DNA of 47,021 nucleotides, taken from contig JAFTBM010000049.1 of assembly GCA_017455205.1 (NCBI GenBank), forward strand, positions 1-47,021, written 5' to 3'. Below the pieces are notes generated by a model. The model worked only from the letters and a program-made list of their open reading frames with translations, ran no database searches and was not told the DNA's origin. Source of the DNA: Bacteroidales bacterium (lineage in GTDB: Bacteria; Bacteroidota; Bacteroidia; Bacteroidales; P3). How positions within the stretch are numbered: position 1 is the first letter of the stretch; every line of letters starts with the position of its first letter. This document shows, piece by piece, positions 32,751-41,261 of this stretch. A program made the translations under genes and the position numbers.

Positions 32751-32754
32751 GTAG

Positions 32755-34638
32755 ATGAAGAAGATTTCCCTACTATCATTCCTCGTTGTATTAGCTTTGC
32801 TACCAGCCGTTGCACAGCAAGCGAAGGACACCATCGAGCTGCGCGAGGTGGTGGTAACTGGCACTCGTGAGGCTACCTCCGCCCATGGCATCCCATTCAC
32901 AGTCAGTGTGATTACCCGCGACCAAGTCGAGCAGACCCACTCGGTGGCAGTGCTGCCAAGTGCGATGCGCGAAGTGCCAGGATTGATGCTGACAGGACGC
33001 TCGGTGATGGGCTACGGTGTCTCCACTGGCGGCACTGGCGGCATCAGCTTGCGCGGCCTCTCGGGTTCGGCTGGCCAGATGCTGGTGCTCGTGGACGGTC
33101 ATCCACAATACAGCGGTATCTATGGCCACCCCGTGGCCGACAGCTACCGTTCACTCACCACCGACCGCGTAGAGGTGCTGCGCGGCCCAGCCTCGGTGCT
33201 CTACGGCAGCAATGCCATGGGCGGTGTCATCAATATCATCACCCGCAACCCCTCGCGCGACGGCGTGTGGGCAAGTGCGGAAGCTGCGGGTGGAAGCTAC
33301 AACACTTGGCAGACCAGTGCCTCGCTCTCTATGCGGCAAGGCAGGTTCAGTGCCACAGCATCGGCTCAAGCCAACCGCACCGACAACCATCGCCCCCACA
33401 TGGGCTTCGGGCAGACGAGCGGCTACCTCAACCTCGGCTACGACTTTTCCTCGCATTGGAACGCCCGTGCCAACTTCGACCTCACGCAGTGGGAAGCCTC
33501 CAATCCCGGCACCACCGACCAACCCAAGCTTGACAACGACCAGTGGATAACCCGCGGTGCTGCCAGCCTCGTGCTGGAAAACCACTATGGCCGCACCAGC
33601 GGTGCTCTGAGCCTCTACAACAACTTTGGTCGCCACAAGATCGACGATGGCTACTTGGCCACTGGCGGCACCCCGCAGACCGACTATTTCCGCTCCGAGG
33701 ATGCCCTGACGGGTCTCTCCTGGTATCAGACCCTGCACCCCTTCGAGGGCAACCGCATCACTCTCGGCTTCGACGCCTACCACATCTATGGCCACGCTTG
33801 GTACATCGACCGCCTAACCGACGCTGTGGTTACCACTCCCCGCCGGCTCAAGCAGAGTGCCAACGAGCAGAACAACGAGCTGGCAGGCTATGTCGATTGC
33901 CAGCAGAGGCTCGCTCCACAACTCACCCTCGATGCTGGCCTGCGCTACGACTACCACACCACCGCTGGCGGCGAATGGGTGCCGCAGGCAGGCCTCGTCT
34001 GGCAAGCTTTTCCCTCTGCCGAGCTGAAAGCAACCCTCGGCAAAGGCTTCCGCAACCCCAATATGAAGGAGATGTATATGTACGGCACTGCCAACCACGA
34101 CTCTCTTCGCGCCGAGCGCCTCTGGAACTACGAGCTCGCCTGGAGTCACCGCTTAAGCAGCCTCACCTACGGCCTCAACCTCTTCTATATCAAAGGCGAC
34201 AACCTTATCCAAACTGTGGCCGGCACCAATATCAACACTGGCTCGGTGGAGAATAGCGGCATTGAGCTGGAAGCCACTTGGCACGCCACCGACCACCTAC
34301 GCCTCACCACCAACCACTCGCTGCTGCAGATGGTCCACAAGGTGGTGGCTGCCCCAACCTATAAAGGCTACCTTGCCGCCCACTACCGCTGCGGTGGTTT
34401 CCAGGCCACGCTCGGGCTGCAGGGCATCGCTGGGCTCTACACCGAAGTGGGAGCCAACGAGCAGACAGCCAATTTCTGCCTCCTCGACGCCTCGGTAGGC
34501 TATGCCTTCAATCGGGGACTCTCCCTCTGGCTGCGGGGCGACAATCTGCTCAACCAGAGCTACGAGATAGTGAAAGGCTACCCCATGCCGCGAACCAACT
34601 TTATGTGCGGGGTGCGCTGGGATGTCAATCCGCAGTAG
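32755..34638 (+). CDS. TonB-dependent outer membrane receptor
   Basis: 627 residues. Signal peptide MKKISLLSFLVVLALLPAVA, a TonB-box region (DTIELREVVVTGTRE), a plug domain (about 30-150: VEQTHSVAVLPSAMREVPG, SLRGLSGSAGQMLVLVDG, VEVLRGPASVLYGSNAMGG, VINIITRNP) and a 22-strand-type barrel with AELKATLGKGFRNPNMKEMY and a last strand FMCGVRWDV. The plug-barrel layout is like BtuB or colicin-I-receptor type proteins; it lacks an N-terminal CarboxypepD extension and is not next to a SusD gene, so it is not a glycan-importing SusC. It starts 4 nt after the sirtuin stop. The substrate cannot be told. Confidence 0.92.
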   Translation: MKKISLLSFLVVLALLPAVAQQAKDTIELREVVVTGTREATSAHGIPFTVSVITRDQVEQTHSVAVLPSAMREVPGLMLTGRSVMGYGVSTGGTGGISLRGLSGSAGQMLVLVDGHPQYSGIYGHPVADSYRSLTTDRVEVLRGPASVLYGSNAMGGVINIITRNPSRDGVWASAEAAGGSYNTWQTSASLSMRQGRFSATASAQANRTDNHRPHMGFGQTSGYLNLGYDFSSHWNARANFDLTQWEASNPGTTDQPKLDNDQWITRGAASLVLENHYGRTSGALSLYNNFGRHKIDDGYLATGGTPQTDYFRSEDALTGLSWYQTLHPFEGNRITLGFDAYHIYGHAWYIDRLTDAVVTTPRRLKQSANEQNNELAGYVDCQQRLAPQLTLDAGLRYDYHTTAGGEWVPQAGLVWQAFPSAELKATLGKGFRNPNMKEMYMYGTANHDSLRAERLWNYELAWSHRLSSLTYGLNLFYIKGDNLIQTVAGTNINTGSVENSGIELEATWHATDHLRLTTNHSLLQMVHKVVAAPTYKGYLAAHYRCGGFQATLGLQGIAGLYTEVGANEQTANFCLLDASVGYAFNRGLSLWLRGDNLLNQSYEIVKGYPMPRTNFMCGVRWDVNPQ

Positions 34639-34674
34639 CCCCTCCCCTACCCTGCTTTATAAGCGATAACCTCC

Positions 34675-35691
34675 TTACAGGTGCAGCATAGCATCGCGCA
34701 CCTCGTGGTCGCTCACCGCCACGTCAATCACAGCCTCCCCCAGCGAGCGTAGCAGCACACACCGCACCTCGTCCGAAGTGCTCTTCTTGTCGTGATGCAT
34801 CAGCGGCAGCATCTTCTCCACTTCGCGCAGCGTGTATCGTGGCAGGCTCATCGTGCTGCCGAGCCAGCGAGCGTAGGCATCGTAAACGCCCTCGTCCAGT
34901 CCAGCCTTGCGCATCGAAAGATACAATGCAGCCTTCATCCCCACCCCCACAGCCAGGCCGTGGGGCAGGCGGGAATGCATCTCGATGGCATGGCCGAAGG
35001 TGTGGCCAAAGTTCAGTATCTTCCTCGCTGCGAGGTCGAAGGGGTCGGCCTTAACCACGGCGGCCTTGATTCGTGCCACCTGCTTTATATGCTCGGGCGA
35101 GAGGGTTGGCGAGGCGATAAGGTCGGCATACAATGCTGGGTCGGCCACCGCTGCGGTCTTCACCATCTCCATCCGTCCGCAAAGCAGCTGCTCGGCAGAA
35201 AGCGTCTGCAAAAACGACGGCTCCAGCACCACGGCCGCTGCCGTGCAGAACGCCCCCACGCTGTTCTTCACCCCACCGAAGTCAATGGCCGTCTTGCCAC
35301 CAATAGCAGCATCAACCATGGCCAGCAATGTGGTAGGCACGTTGATGTGGCGAATGCCCCGCTTATAGTTAGCTGCCACCCAGCCGCCGAGGTCGCACAC
35401 GCTCCCGCCCCCCAGATTAACCACCACCGCCTGTCGGTCAGCCCCATCGTCTATCAGCGTCTGCCACACCTGCGAGGCCACCTCAAGGCTTTTGCACTCC
35501 TCGCCCACTGGCACCTCAATAAACGAGGCTTCCTGCAATGCCTCCACCTCCGCCACCAGCCTCGGTAGGCAGAGCTCAAAGGTGTTCTCGTCGAGCAACA
35601 CCACAAATTTTGCTCCTTGCCATTCATCTTTGTGCAGCAGCCTGTCCAGCGACCGCAGGCCGCCATAAAGTATCCTCCCTTGCTTCATCAT
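34675..35691 (-). CDS. aroB: 3-dehydroquinate synthase
   Basis: Second step of the shikimate pathway: converts DAHP to 3-dehydroquinate with NAD and a metal ion. 338 residues (an adjacent ATG at 35688 is an alternative start). Motifs: NLGGGSVCDLGGW (92-104), NVPTTLLAMVDAAIGGKTAID (117-137), the metal-binding ARKILNFGHTFGHAIE, LPHGLAVGVGM and HHDKKS. The usual SGLAEVIKYG segment is CGRMEMVKTAAV, with the metal-binding Glu kept. It is convergent with the TonB receptor gene (36-nt gap, no clear terminator) and divergent from rlhA. Confidence 0.95.
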   Translation of the reverse strand: MMKQGRILYGGLRSLDRLLHKDEWQGAKFVVLLDENTFELCLPRLVAEVEALQEASFIEVPVGEECKSLEVASQVWQTLIDDGADRQAVVVNLGGGSVCDLGGWVAANYKRGIRHINVPTTLLAMVDAAIGGKTAIDFGGVKNSVGAFCTAAAVVLEPSFLQTLSAEQLLCGRMEMVKTAAVADPALYADLIASPTLSPEHIKQVARIKAAVVKADPFDLAARKILNFGHTFGHAIEMHSRLPHGLAVGVGMKAALYLSMRKAGLDEGVYDAYARWLGSTMSLPRYTLREVEKMLPLMHHDKKSTSDEVRCVLLRSLGEAVIDVAVSDHEVRDAMLHL

Positions 35692-35744
35692 GCACCATCA
35701 ACGTCGCAGGGGCGCGTTTAGTGTGTGGCAACGCCGTGCCAAGT

Positions 35745-35805
35745 CCGACTCGAGTCGGAGGTGACACGGACCTGACACGGACCTGACACGGAGTTGACAC
35801 GGACC
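35745..35805. repeat. Palindrome plus 11-bp-period array
   Basis: CCGACTCGAGTCGG (35745-35758), a perfect 14-bp palindrome, followed by four 11-mers at 35762-35805: tgacacggacc, tgacacggacc, tgacacggagt, tgacacggacc. The block differs by only a few bases from 10281-10343, where the palindrome is imperfect. It lies in the divergent aroB-rlhA gap. Confidence 0.9.
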
Positions 35806-35913
35806 AAGTCCCTACCGCAAGGGTGGACAATTTTGCCCCCGATGGAGGGATTTTGCCACAATATGCGACCCCGTTTTGCGTTGAAGAAAGAATTGAAACG
35901 TTCACCCTGCGAA

Positions 35914-37734
35914 ATGACTCCCGAGCTGCTCTCGCCCGCCAAAAATCTCGACTTCGGTCGCGAAGCTATCAACCACGGGGCCGATGCCCTCTATATCGGT
36001 GCCCCTGCTTTCGGTGCCCGGGCGGCCGCTACCAACACAGTGGCCGACATCGAGGCTTTGGTAGGTTATGCCCACACGTATAGAGCCAAGGTCTATGCAA
36101 CGGTGAACACCCTGCTCTTCGACAGCGAGCTGGAAGAGGCTGTGAGGATGATTCGCCGCCTCTATGAGGTGGGTGTGGATGCTCTCATCATCCAGGATAT
36201 GGGCTTGCTGGAGTGCGATTTGCCCCCCATTGAGCTGCACGCCAGCACGCAATGCCACAATGCAGAGCTGGAGCGGATTAAGTTTTTGGAGGGAGTGGGA
36301 TTTTCGCGCATAGTGCTGGCTCGCGAAACCTCGATTGAGCAGATGCGGCGGATTGGGAATGAATGCAGCGTGGAGTTGGAGGCTTTCGTCCACGGGGCAT
36401 TGTGTGTCAGCTACAGCGGGCAATGCTATATGAGCCAGTATCTTAATGGCAGGAGTGGCAACCGAGGGTGCTGCTCGCAGCCCTGTCGCTCGGCCTACGA
36501 CCTCTACACCGACAGCGGTCGCCTGCTGAAAAGGGATTTCCATCCACTATCGCTCAAGGATTTCAATGCCAGTCAGCACCTCGAGGCGATGCTCGAAGCA
36601 GGGATATGTTCGCTGAAGATTGAGGGGAGGCTCAAGGATTTGAGCTATGTGAAGAATGTAACGGCCTACTATCGGCAGCTGCTTGATTCCCTGCTGGAGG
36701 GCAGACCCCGTTCCTCGTCTGGGCGGTGCAAATTCTATTTCACGCCCGATCTGGAGCGAACGTTCAACCGTGGGTATACCGACTATTTTCTCATCCGCAG
36801 GCAGCCGATGGCCTCGCTCGCCACGCAGAAGTCGATAGGCAAGCCAGTGGGCAAGGTGGCGGCTGTGGGGCGAAAGAGCCTGGTGGTCGATGGGGAGTGC
36901 GACCTCTCCGCTGGCGATGGGCTTTGCTATTTTTCCCAAGAGGGGGTGCTGATGGGCTTTGCAGTCAATCAAGTGAGTGGGAACGAGGTGTTTCCAAACA
37001 AAATGCCCACCGTCCGGGTGGGGACAAGGATCTGGCGAAACCACGACCATCAGTTTGAAAAATTGCTTCAAGGGAAGAGTGGCGAACGGAGAATTGGCGT
37101 GGAGATGGTGTTTAAGGCCGTCTGCGGCGGTTTTGGGCTATGGCTCAGGGATGAGGACGGGGTGGAGGTGGATAGCGCAATAGAAGCGAAATTTGAGCAG
37201 TCGAATGATGCGGTGGCGATGTCGCAGCTGCTGGTGCGCCAGCTCTCGAAGCTTGGGGGAACGCCGTTGGTGGCCACTGCGGTGTCGGACGAGACCGAGG
37301 GGCGTTATTTCCTCCCTGCATCGGTGATTAATCGGCTGCGGACGAGTGCGGTGGAGAAGCTTATCGGCGAGCGGCAGCGGCTCTTTCGGCCTGCACCTTG
37401 GCGTAGGGTGGATAGGGGTCTCCCCTACCCTGCCGAGCGACTCGACAGCCGTGCCAATGTGGTCAATAGCCTCGCCGAGATGTTCTACAAAATTCATGGA
37501 GTAAGAGAGTTAGCACGCGGAGTGGAGCTGACGTGCAGCTATGGCGATATGCCGCTGATGACCACCAAGTACTGTCTGCGCTATGAGCTTGGCTGTTGCC
37601 TGCGGGGAAAAGGGGGAAAGAGTGATGCTCTGGATGTTGCACCGAGCGATGGGCTGATGCTCCACAATAATGGCAAGTGGTTCAGGCTGAAGTTCGATTG
37701 TGAAAACTGCCGTATGGGGGTGTACAGCTACTAA
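35914..37734 (+). CDS. rlhA: U32 peptidase-family RlhA-like 23S rRNA hydroxylase
   Basis: 606 residues from ATG 35914, the start of homology (TPELLSPAKNLDFGREAIN); the frame extends upstream through the repeat block but those codons are not family sequence. The U32 core shows ADALYIGAPAFGARAAATN, ELHASTQCHN, FVHGALCVSYSGQCYMS and RGCCSQPCR. The second half has the domain and late cysteines (CLRYELGCC, FDCENC) of the long RlhA/YdcP type, which in E. coli hydroxylates C2501 of 23S rRNA. Its length is a little shorter than E. coli RlhA. The last 4 bp overlap the end of the convergent MntP-like gene. Confidence 0.87.
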   Translation: MTPELLSPAKNLDFGREAINHGADALYIGAPAFGARAAATNTVADIEALVGYAHTYRAKVYATVNTLLFDSELEEAVRMIRRLYEVGVDALIIQDMGLLECDLPPIELHASTQCHNAELERIKFLEGVGFSRIVLARETSIEQMRRIGNECSVELEAFVHGALCVSYSGQCYMSQYLNGRSGNRGCCSQPCRSAYDLYTDSGRLLKRDFHPLSLKDFNASQHLEAMLEAGICSLKIEGRLKDLSYVKNVTAYYRQLLDSLLEGRPRSSSGRCKFYFTPDLERTFNRGYTDYFLIRRQPMASLATQKSIGKPVGKVAAVGRKSLVVDGECDLSAGDGLCYFSQEGVLMGFAVNQVSGNEVFPNKMPTVRVGTRIWRNHDHQFEKLLQGKSGERRIGVEMVFKAVCGGFGLWLRDEDGVEVDSAIEAKFEQSNDAVAMSQLLVRQLSKLGGTPLVATAVSDETEGRYFLPASVINRLRTSAVEKLIGERQRLFRPAPWRRVDRGLPYPAERLDSRANVVNSLAEMFYKIHGVRELARGVELTCSYGDMPLMTTKYCLRYELGCCLRGKGGKSDALDVAPSDGLMLHNNGKWFRLKFDCENCRMGVYSY

Positions 37735-38312
37735 CGGAGCTGCAGCAGTGCGGCCACGGCCAATCCAGCAAGCAGCAGCGAAGCAAATAGCATCCAGCGT
37801 TTGGGGCGGAGGGTTATGCTTCTGCGCCCCAGCATAATTCCCCAATAGGAAGCAAGCATAGTCAGGATAAGGAGAGGCCACAGGGCAGCGTGGAAGTCGA
37901 TGTAGACGAGGCGGATAAATCCGCAGCCGAGGCCGAGGAGCAGCAGGTTGATGCCCGAGGCGAAGCCGAGGGCTGCCACGGCCTGGTTCGAGTCGAGGTT
38001 GAATTCGGGCAGCACGGCTTTCTTGCGGAGGTAGGGGGAAAGCATTCGAAGCACGACGAAGAGGTCGAGGCCGATGAAAACGAGGGTGTTGGCAGTGGTA
38101 AAGGCATTTGGATTATCGGGAAGTTCGAATCGCAATAGGTTGCCTGTCCATTGCCCCAGCAAAAAAAGGGAGGTCTGCACTGATGCGATGAGGAGTGCCA
38201 CTCCAAGTCCGCGGGTGAGCCTTATGGAGGCGGATTGGGTGCAACGGTGGAGCAGAAGCATATCGGCTATGCTAAATGCCAGTGCCAGAACGAGGTAAAA
38301 GACTATTGTCAT
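37731..38312 (-). CDS. MntP-like six-helix membrane protein
   Basis: 193 residues with six predicted membrane helices: IVFYLVLALAFSIADMLLL, LGVALLIASVQTSLFLLGQW, NTLVFIGLDLFVVLRML, AVAALGFASGINLLLLGLGC, ALWPLLILTMLASYWGIML and MLFASLLLAGLAVAALL. Topology and the ALAFSIAD and AVAALGFASG segments resemble manganese efflux protein MntP, but the second motif lacks the Asp that MntP carries in its second half (ATSIDA-like). Divergent member or different transporter. Its start overlaps the rsmA stop by 4 bp, in an operon with TPR-rsmA. Confidence 0.7.
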   Translation of the reverse strand: MTIVFYLVLALAFSIADMLLLHRCTQSASIRLTRGLGVALLIASVQTSLFLLGQWTGNLLRFELPDNPNAFTTANTLVFIGLDLFVVLRMLSPYLRKKAVLPEFNLDSNQAVAALGFASGINLLLLGLGCGFIRLVYIDFHAALWPLLILTMLASYWGIMLGRRSITLRPKRWMLFASLLLAGLAVAALLQLR

Positions 38313-39070
38313 GGTGTAAGCTTTTGGGTCAGTTCTACAAAGTCGGCCACGGAGAGTTGTTCGGCACGTTTGGCGAGGGTGGGGGAGGGGAGGTTGTCGA
38401 GTGGTAGGACAAGCTGCCTAAGGGCGTTGCGGAGGGTTTTGCGCCGCTGGTTGAAGCCAGCCTTGACCACATGGAGAAATAGCTTCTCGTCGCATTCCAA
38501 GGTGGTTACAGAGTTACGACGCAGGCGGATGACGGCCGATTGCACCTGTGGAGGCGGGTTGAAGACGTGTGGGGGGACGGTGAAAAGGTATTCTATGTCG
38601 TAGAAGGCTGAGAGCAAGACGGAAAGGATGCCGTAGGTTTTGCTTCCTGGTTTGGCTGCCACACGCTCGGCCACCTCTTTCTGGAACATACCGACTACTT
38701 CGGGGATTTGATTTCGGCAGTCGTAGACGCGGAAAAGGATTTGCGAAGAGATGTTGTAGGGGAAGTTGCCGATGAGGGCGAAAGGTTCTTGGAACATGGT
38801 GGTTAGGTCGATTTTCAGGAAGTCGCCTTCCACTACGTGCAGGTTGGGGAAGTGATGGTGCAAGTAGGCTACCGATTCACGGTCGATTTCCACCACACGG
38901 AAGTCGGGGTAAGCGTTTGCTATCAGGTATTTGGTGAGGATGCCCATGCCAGGTCCCACTTCCAGCACCGAAGAGGTGGTTGGGGAGAGGCTCTCCACTA
39001 TGCGGAGGGCGATAGACTCATCGGTGAGGAAATGCTGGCCAAGGTATTTTTTTGCTTTTACTTCGCTCAT
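38309..39070 (-). CDS. rsmA: 16S rRNA dimethyladenosine transferase RsmA (KsgA)
   Basis: Dimethylates A1518 and A1519 of 16S rRNA in late 30S assembly. 253 residues: KKYLGQHFLTD (7-17), the SAM motif LEVGPGMGILTKYLI (36-50), the acidic VVEIDRES loop, EGDFLK, and the catalytic NFPYNISS at about 102-109, then FNPPPQVQSAVIRL. The length is typical. It overlaps both neighbours by 4 bp (TPR gene before, MntP-like gene after), so the three genes are translationally coupled. Confidence 0.96.
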   Translation of the reverse strand: MSEVKAKKYLGQHFLTDESIALRIVESLSPTTSSVLEVGPGMGILTKYLIANAYPDFRVVEIDRESVAYLHHHFPNLHVVEGDFLKIDLTTMFQEPFALIGNFPYNISSQILFRVYDCRNQIPEVVGMFQKEVAERVAAKPGSKTYGILSVLLSAFYDIEYLFTVPPHVFNPPPQVQSAVIRLRRNSVTTLECDEKLFLHVVKAGFNQRRKTLRNALRQLVLPLDNLPSPTLAKRAEQLSVADFVELTQKLTP

Positions 39071-40878
39071 TTGGTTTTAAGGTTGTTGTATTGTTTTCGT
39101 GCCAGGTCGGTGTGGAGGCTTGCTGGGTAGTCAATCAGCAAGCGTTGGTAGCAGTCGAGGGCTACTTCGGGGCGGTGCAGGTGTTTTTCATTCAGTTCGG
39201 CACGTTGCATAAGGGCATCGTCGGTGGTGAGCTCGTCGGGGTAATTTTCGATGAGGATGGATAGCAGACTATCGGCTTCGGTGTAGCGGGCTTGAAGGGT
39301 GCGGATTTGTGCTTTGCGCATTAGGATGTCGTCGAAGAGGGGGTGGGAGAGGGTAGAGTGGGCGATGCGGTCGAAGGCTTCCCACGCGGAGTCGAGCAGG
39401 TTGCGGTAGAGCAGAAGGTCGGCGTCGGCGAAGGGAGCGAGGTAGGTGTAGGTGCTGTCATCTTCCATGTTGTCAGATATTAGGAGCGAGAGTTGCATGG
39501 CATCGTTGGCCACAAGTTTGCTGGTGGAGGAGCGGAGGACGCGGAGTTGCGAGGTGGCCCAGGTGAAGTCGTGGTTGAAGTAGGAGAGGCGTGCATTTTT
39601 TAATTTGGCCATGGCTCCCAGTGCATCATCGGCGTTGGCCTTTTCTACCTGCATGTAGAGCAGTGAGGCATCCCAGGGTTGGCCGACGAAGAGCAGAAGG
39701 TCGCCAAGTTCGAGCTTGACCTCATCGCGTGTGTGTGGGTTGAGGCGTGGCATTTCGAGTATGTCGTCAAGCAGGTCAACGGCTGGTTGGACTTCGCCGA
39801 GGTGGTAGGCCATCAGGTGGGCGCAATGGCGCATAAGCGTGAGGGTGGTGGGTGTTTTCCCCAGTTTGTCGATAGTGGTCAAGTATTGGTCGCGAAGGGA
39901 TGTGATGGCTTTGCGGGGTGGGGTAGGGGATGTCTGGATGGTTTTGAATTTCACCTCCAGTTCGCCGATAAGGGCATCGGTGTAGTAGGGCGATTTTTCA
40001 CCTTTGCGGCACAGGTAGGCATAGGCATCGGCGGCTATGGAGAAGCTGTCGTTCTGCTCGGCGATACGAGCCACACGCAGCACCTGTTCGGCCTTGGCTG
40101 CTGGGAAGCGGGCATCGTTGGCTTTTGCCTGTTCAAGGGCGAAGGTAAAGTCTTTTTCCTGCAATGAGAACCAAAGCATCATTTCGAGGTAGGTGGGGCT
40201 TTGGGGGTTTTGCCGAAGGCGGGTTACAAGCACCTGGCGAATGCCATCGGAGAGTTGGTTGTCAGGGGCTTGAATGAGTGCGTTTTGCATGGAGATTTGC
40301 AGGCTCTGCATCATGGTGGGTTGAAGGTCAAGCAGGGTGAAGTATTCGTCCACCATGGCGGTGTAGTCGGCAGCTTGTTGGTAGATACCTATCAGTTCGC
40401 TGAAATAGAGGGTGGGGTTGTGGGCTCTTTGTCGGGCGGTGGTGTAGACTTGTGCGGCATAGGTGAATTGCTTGCTATTGGCAAAGGCTTGGGCAAGTGC
40501 AGGGATGGGTTGGAGATTGGAAGTGATTGATTCTATGGCTTTGTTGAAACTTTTTTTTGCCTTGTTGGTTTTGTTTTGGAGCAGATAGATGTTTCCTATG
40601 TCGACGTAGGGCGAAAGCTCCTGGCGGTGGTGGGCGAGTCTGCGCTCGGCAAGGTGAATGGCATCGCCGAAATGTCCTAATTCCATGTAGGATGAAAGCA
40701 GGCGTTGGTAGTGGTAGGGGTTGTCGGTTTGGCGGTAGAGGTCGGAGTAGAGATGGGCGGCCTGTTCGTATTCTCCACGACCGTAGTAGTAGGCGGCCTG
40801 TTCGTCCACAGATTGTTGGGCGTTGGCCGTCAGGTGTATAATCAGCAGCAAGGTGGCGACTATGGTGGGTTTATGCAT
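39067..40878 (-). CDS. Secreted tetratricopeptide-repeat protein
   Basis: 603 residues. Signal peptide MHKPTIVATLLLIIHLTANA, then many TPR helices through most of the length, for example YYYGRGEYEQAAHLYSDLYR, YMELGHFGDAIHLAERRL, NIYLLQNKTNKAKKSFNKA and ALMQRAELNEKHLHRPEVAL. It is probably a periplasmic scaffold. The gene starts 41 nt after the upstream tRNA-Lys, with no promoter visible between, so it may be read from the tRNA promoter. Downstream it overlaps rsmA by 4 bp. This TPR-rsmA arrangement resembles those seen in other Bacteroidales; the function of the protein is unknown. Confidence 0.9.
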   Translation of the reverse strand: MHKPTIVATLLLIIHLTANAQQSVDEQAAYYYGRGEYEQAAHLYSDLYRQTDNPYHYQRLLSSYMELGHFGDAIHLAERRLAHHRQELSPYVDIGNIYLLQNKTNKAKKSFNKAIESITSNLQPIPALAQAFANSKQFTYAAQVYTTARQRAHNPTLYFSELIGIYQQAADYTAMVDEYFTLLDLQPTMMQSLQISMQNALIQAPDNQLSDGIRQVLVTRLRQNPQSPTYLEMMLWFSLQEKDFTFALEQAKANDARFPAAKAEQVLRVARIAEQNDSFSIAADAYAYLCRKGEKSPYYTDALIGELEVKFKTIQTSPTPPRKAITSLRDQYLTTIDKLGKTPTTLTLMRHCAHLMAYHLGEVQPAVDLLDDILEMPRLNPHTRDEVKLELGDLLLFVGQPWDASLLYMQVEKANADDALGAMAKLKNARLSYFNHDFTWATSQLRVLRSSTSKLVANDAMQLSLLISDNMEDDSTYTYLAPFADADLLLYRNLLDSAWEAFDRIAHSTLSHPLFDDILMRKAQIRTLQARYTEADSLLSILIENYPDELTTDDALMQRAELNEKHLHRPEVALDCYQRLLIDYPASLHTDLARKQYNNLKTK

Positions 40879-40919
40879 TGTTATGAAAAAGCCAGACGCA
40901 TTGGTCTGGCGATGGTTGG

Positions 40920-40992
40920 TGACCCAGCTGGGGCTCGAACCCAGGACCCCAACATTAAAAGTGTTGTGCTCTACCTACTGAGCTACTGAGTC
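40920..40992 (-). tRNA. tRNA-Lys (anticodon UUU), copy 1
   Basis: A 73-nt cloverleaf: acceptor GACTCAG/CTGGGTC, D stem GCTC/GAGC, anticodon stem CAACA/TGTTG with loop CTTTTAA, T stem CTGGG/CCCAG, discriminator A. The next three minus-strand bases (40919-40917) read CCA, so the 3' end may be encoded here. The sequence is identical to copy 2. Confidence 0.98.
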
Positions 40993-41028
40993 GTTGGATA
41001 GCGAAATGAGTTGCCTCCATGTTTGTAG

Positions 41029-41101
41029 TGACCCAGCTGGGGCTCGAACCCAGGACCCCAACATTAAAAGTGTTGTGCTCTACCTACTGAGCTACTGAGT
41101 C
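41029..41101 (-). tRNA. tRNA-Lys (anticodon UUU), copy 2
   Basis: Identical in all 73 positions to copy 1 and 36 nt upstream of it on the same strand. It is followed by CTA, not CCA, so CCA must be added after transcription. It is the promoter-proximal copy (promoter at 41141-41170). Confidence 0.98.
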
Positions 41102-41140
41102 AGTGCATTTGGCATATAATTACTAACCAAATTGCGGGTG

Positions 41141-41170
41141 CAAAGGTAGTATTTTTTTTCAATGTGGCAA
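41141..41170 (-). promoter_or_regulatory. Promoter of the tRNA-Lys pair
   Basis: Minus-strand TTG (complement of 41168-41170), 19 nt, then TACCTTTG followed by CAC (complement of 41141-41148). This is one of the best consensus promoters in the window. Confidence 0.75.
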
Positions 41171-41261
41171 AATAAATGTGGGGTGTTTTGTCGTAGATTA
41201 CTTAATAACAGATGAGTATATGCGGTGTGGCATTTACTTGCATGTGTTGAAAATTGAGTAT

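Noticed and set aside
32751-32754. Cobalamin riboswitch before the TonB receptor
   Set aside because: Only 4 nt separate it from the sirtuin gene; there is no room for a riboswitch.
32755-34638. SusC-type polysaccharide utilisation locus
   Set aside because: No SusD gene, no glycoside hydrolases and no N-terminal CarboxypepD domain in the receptor.
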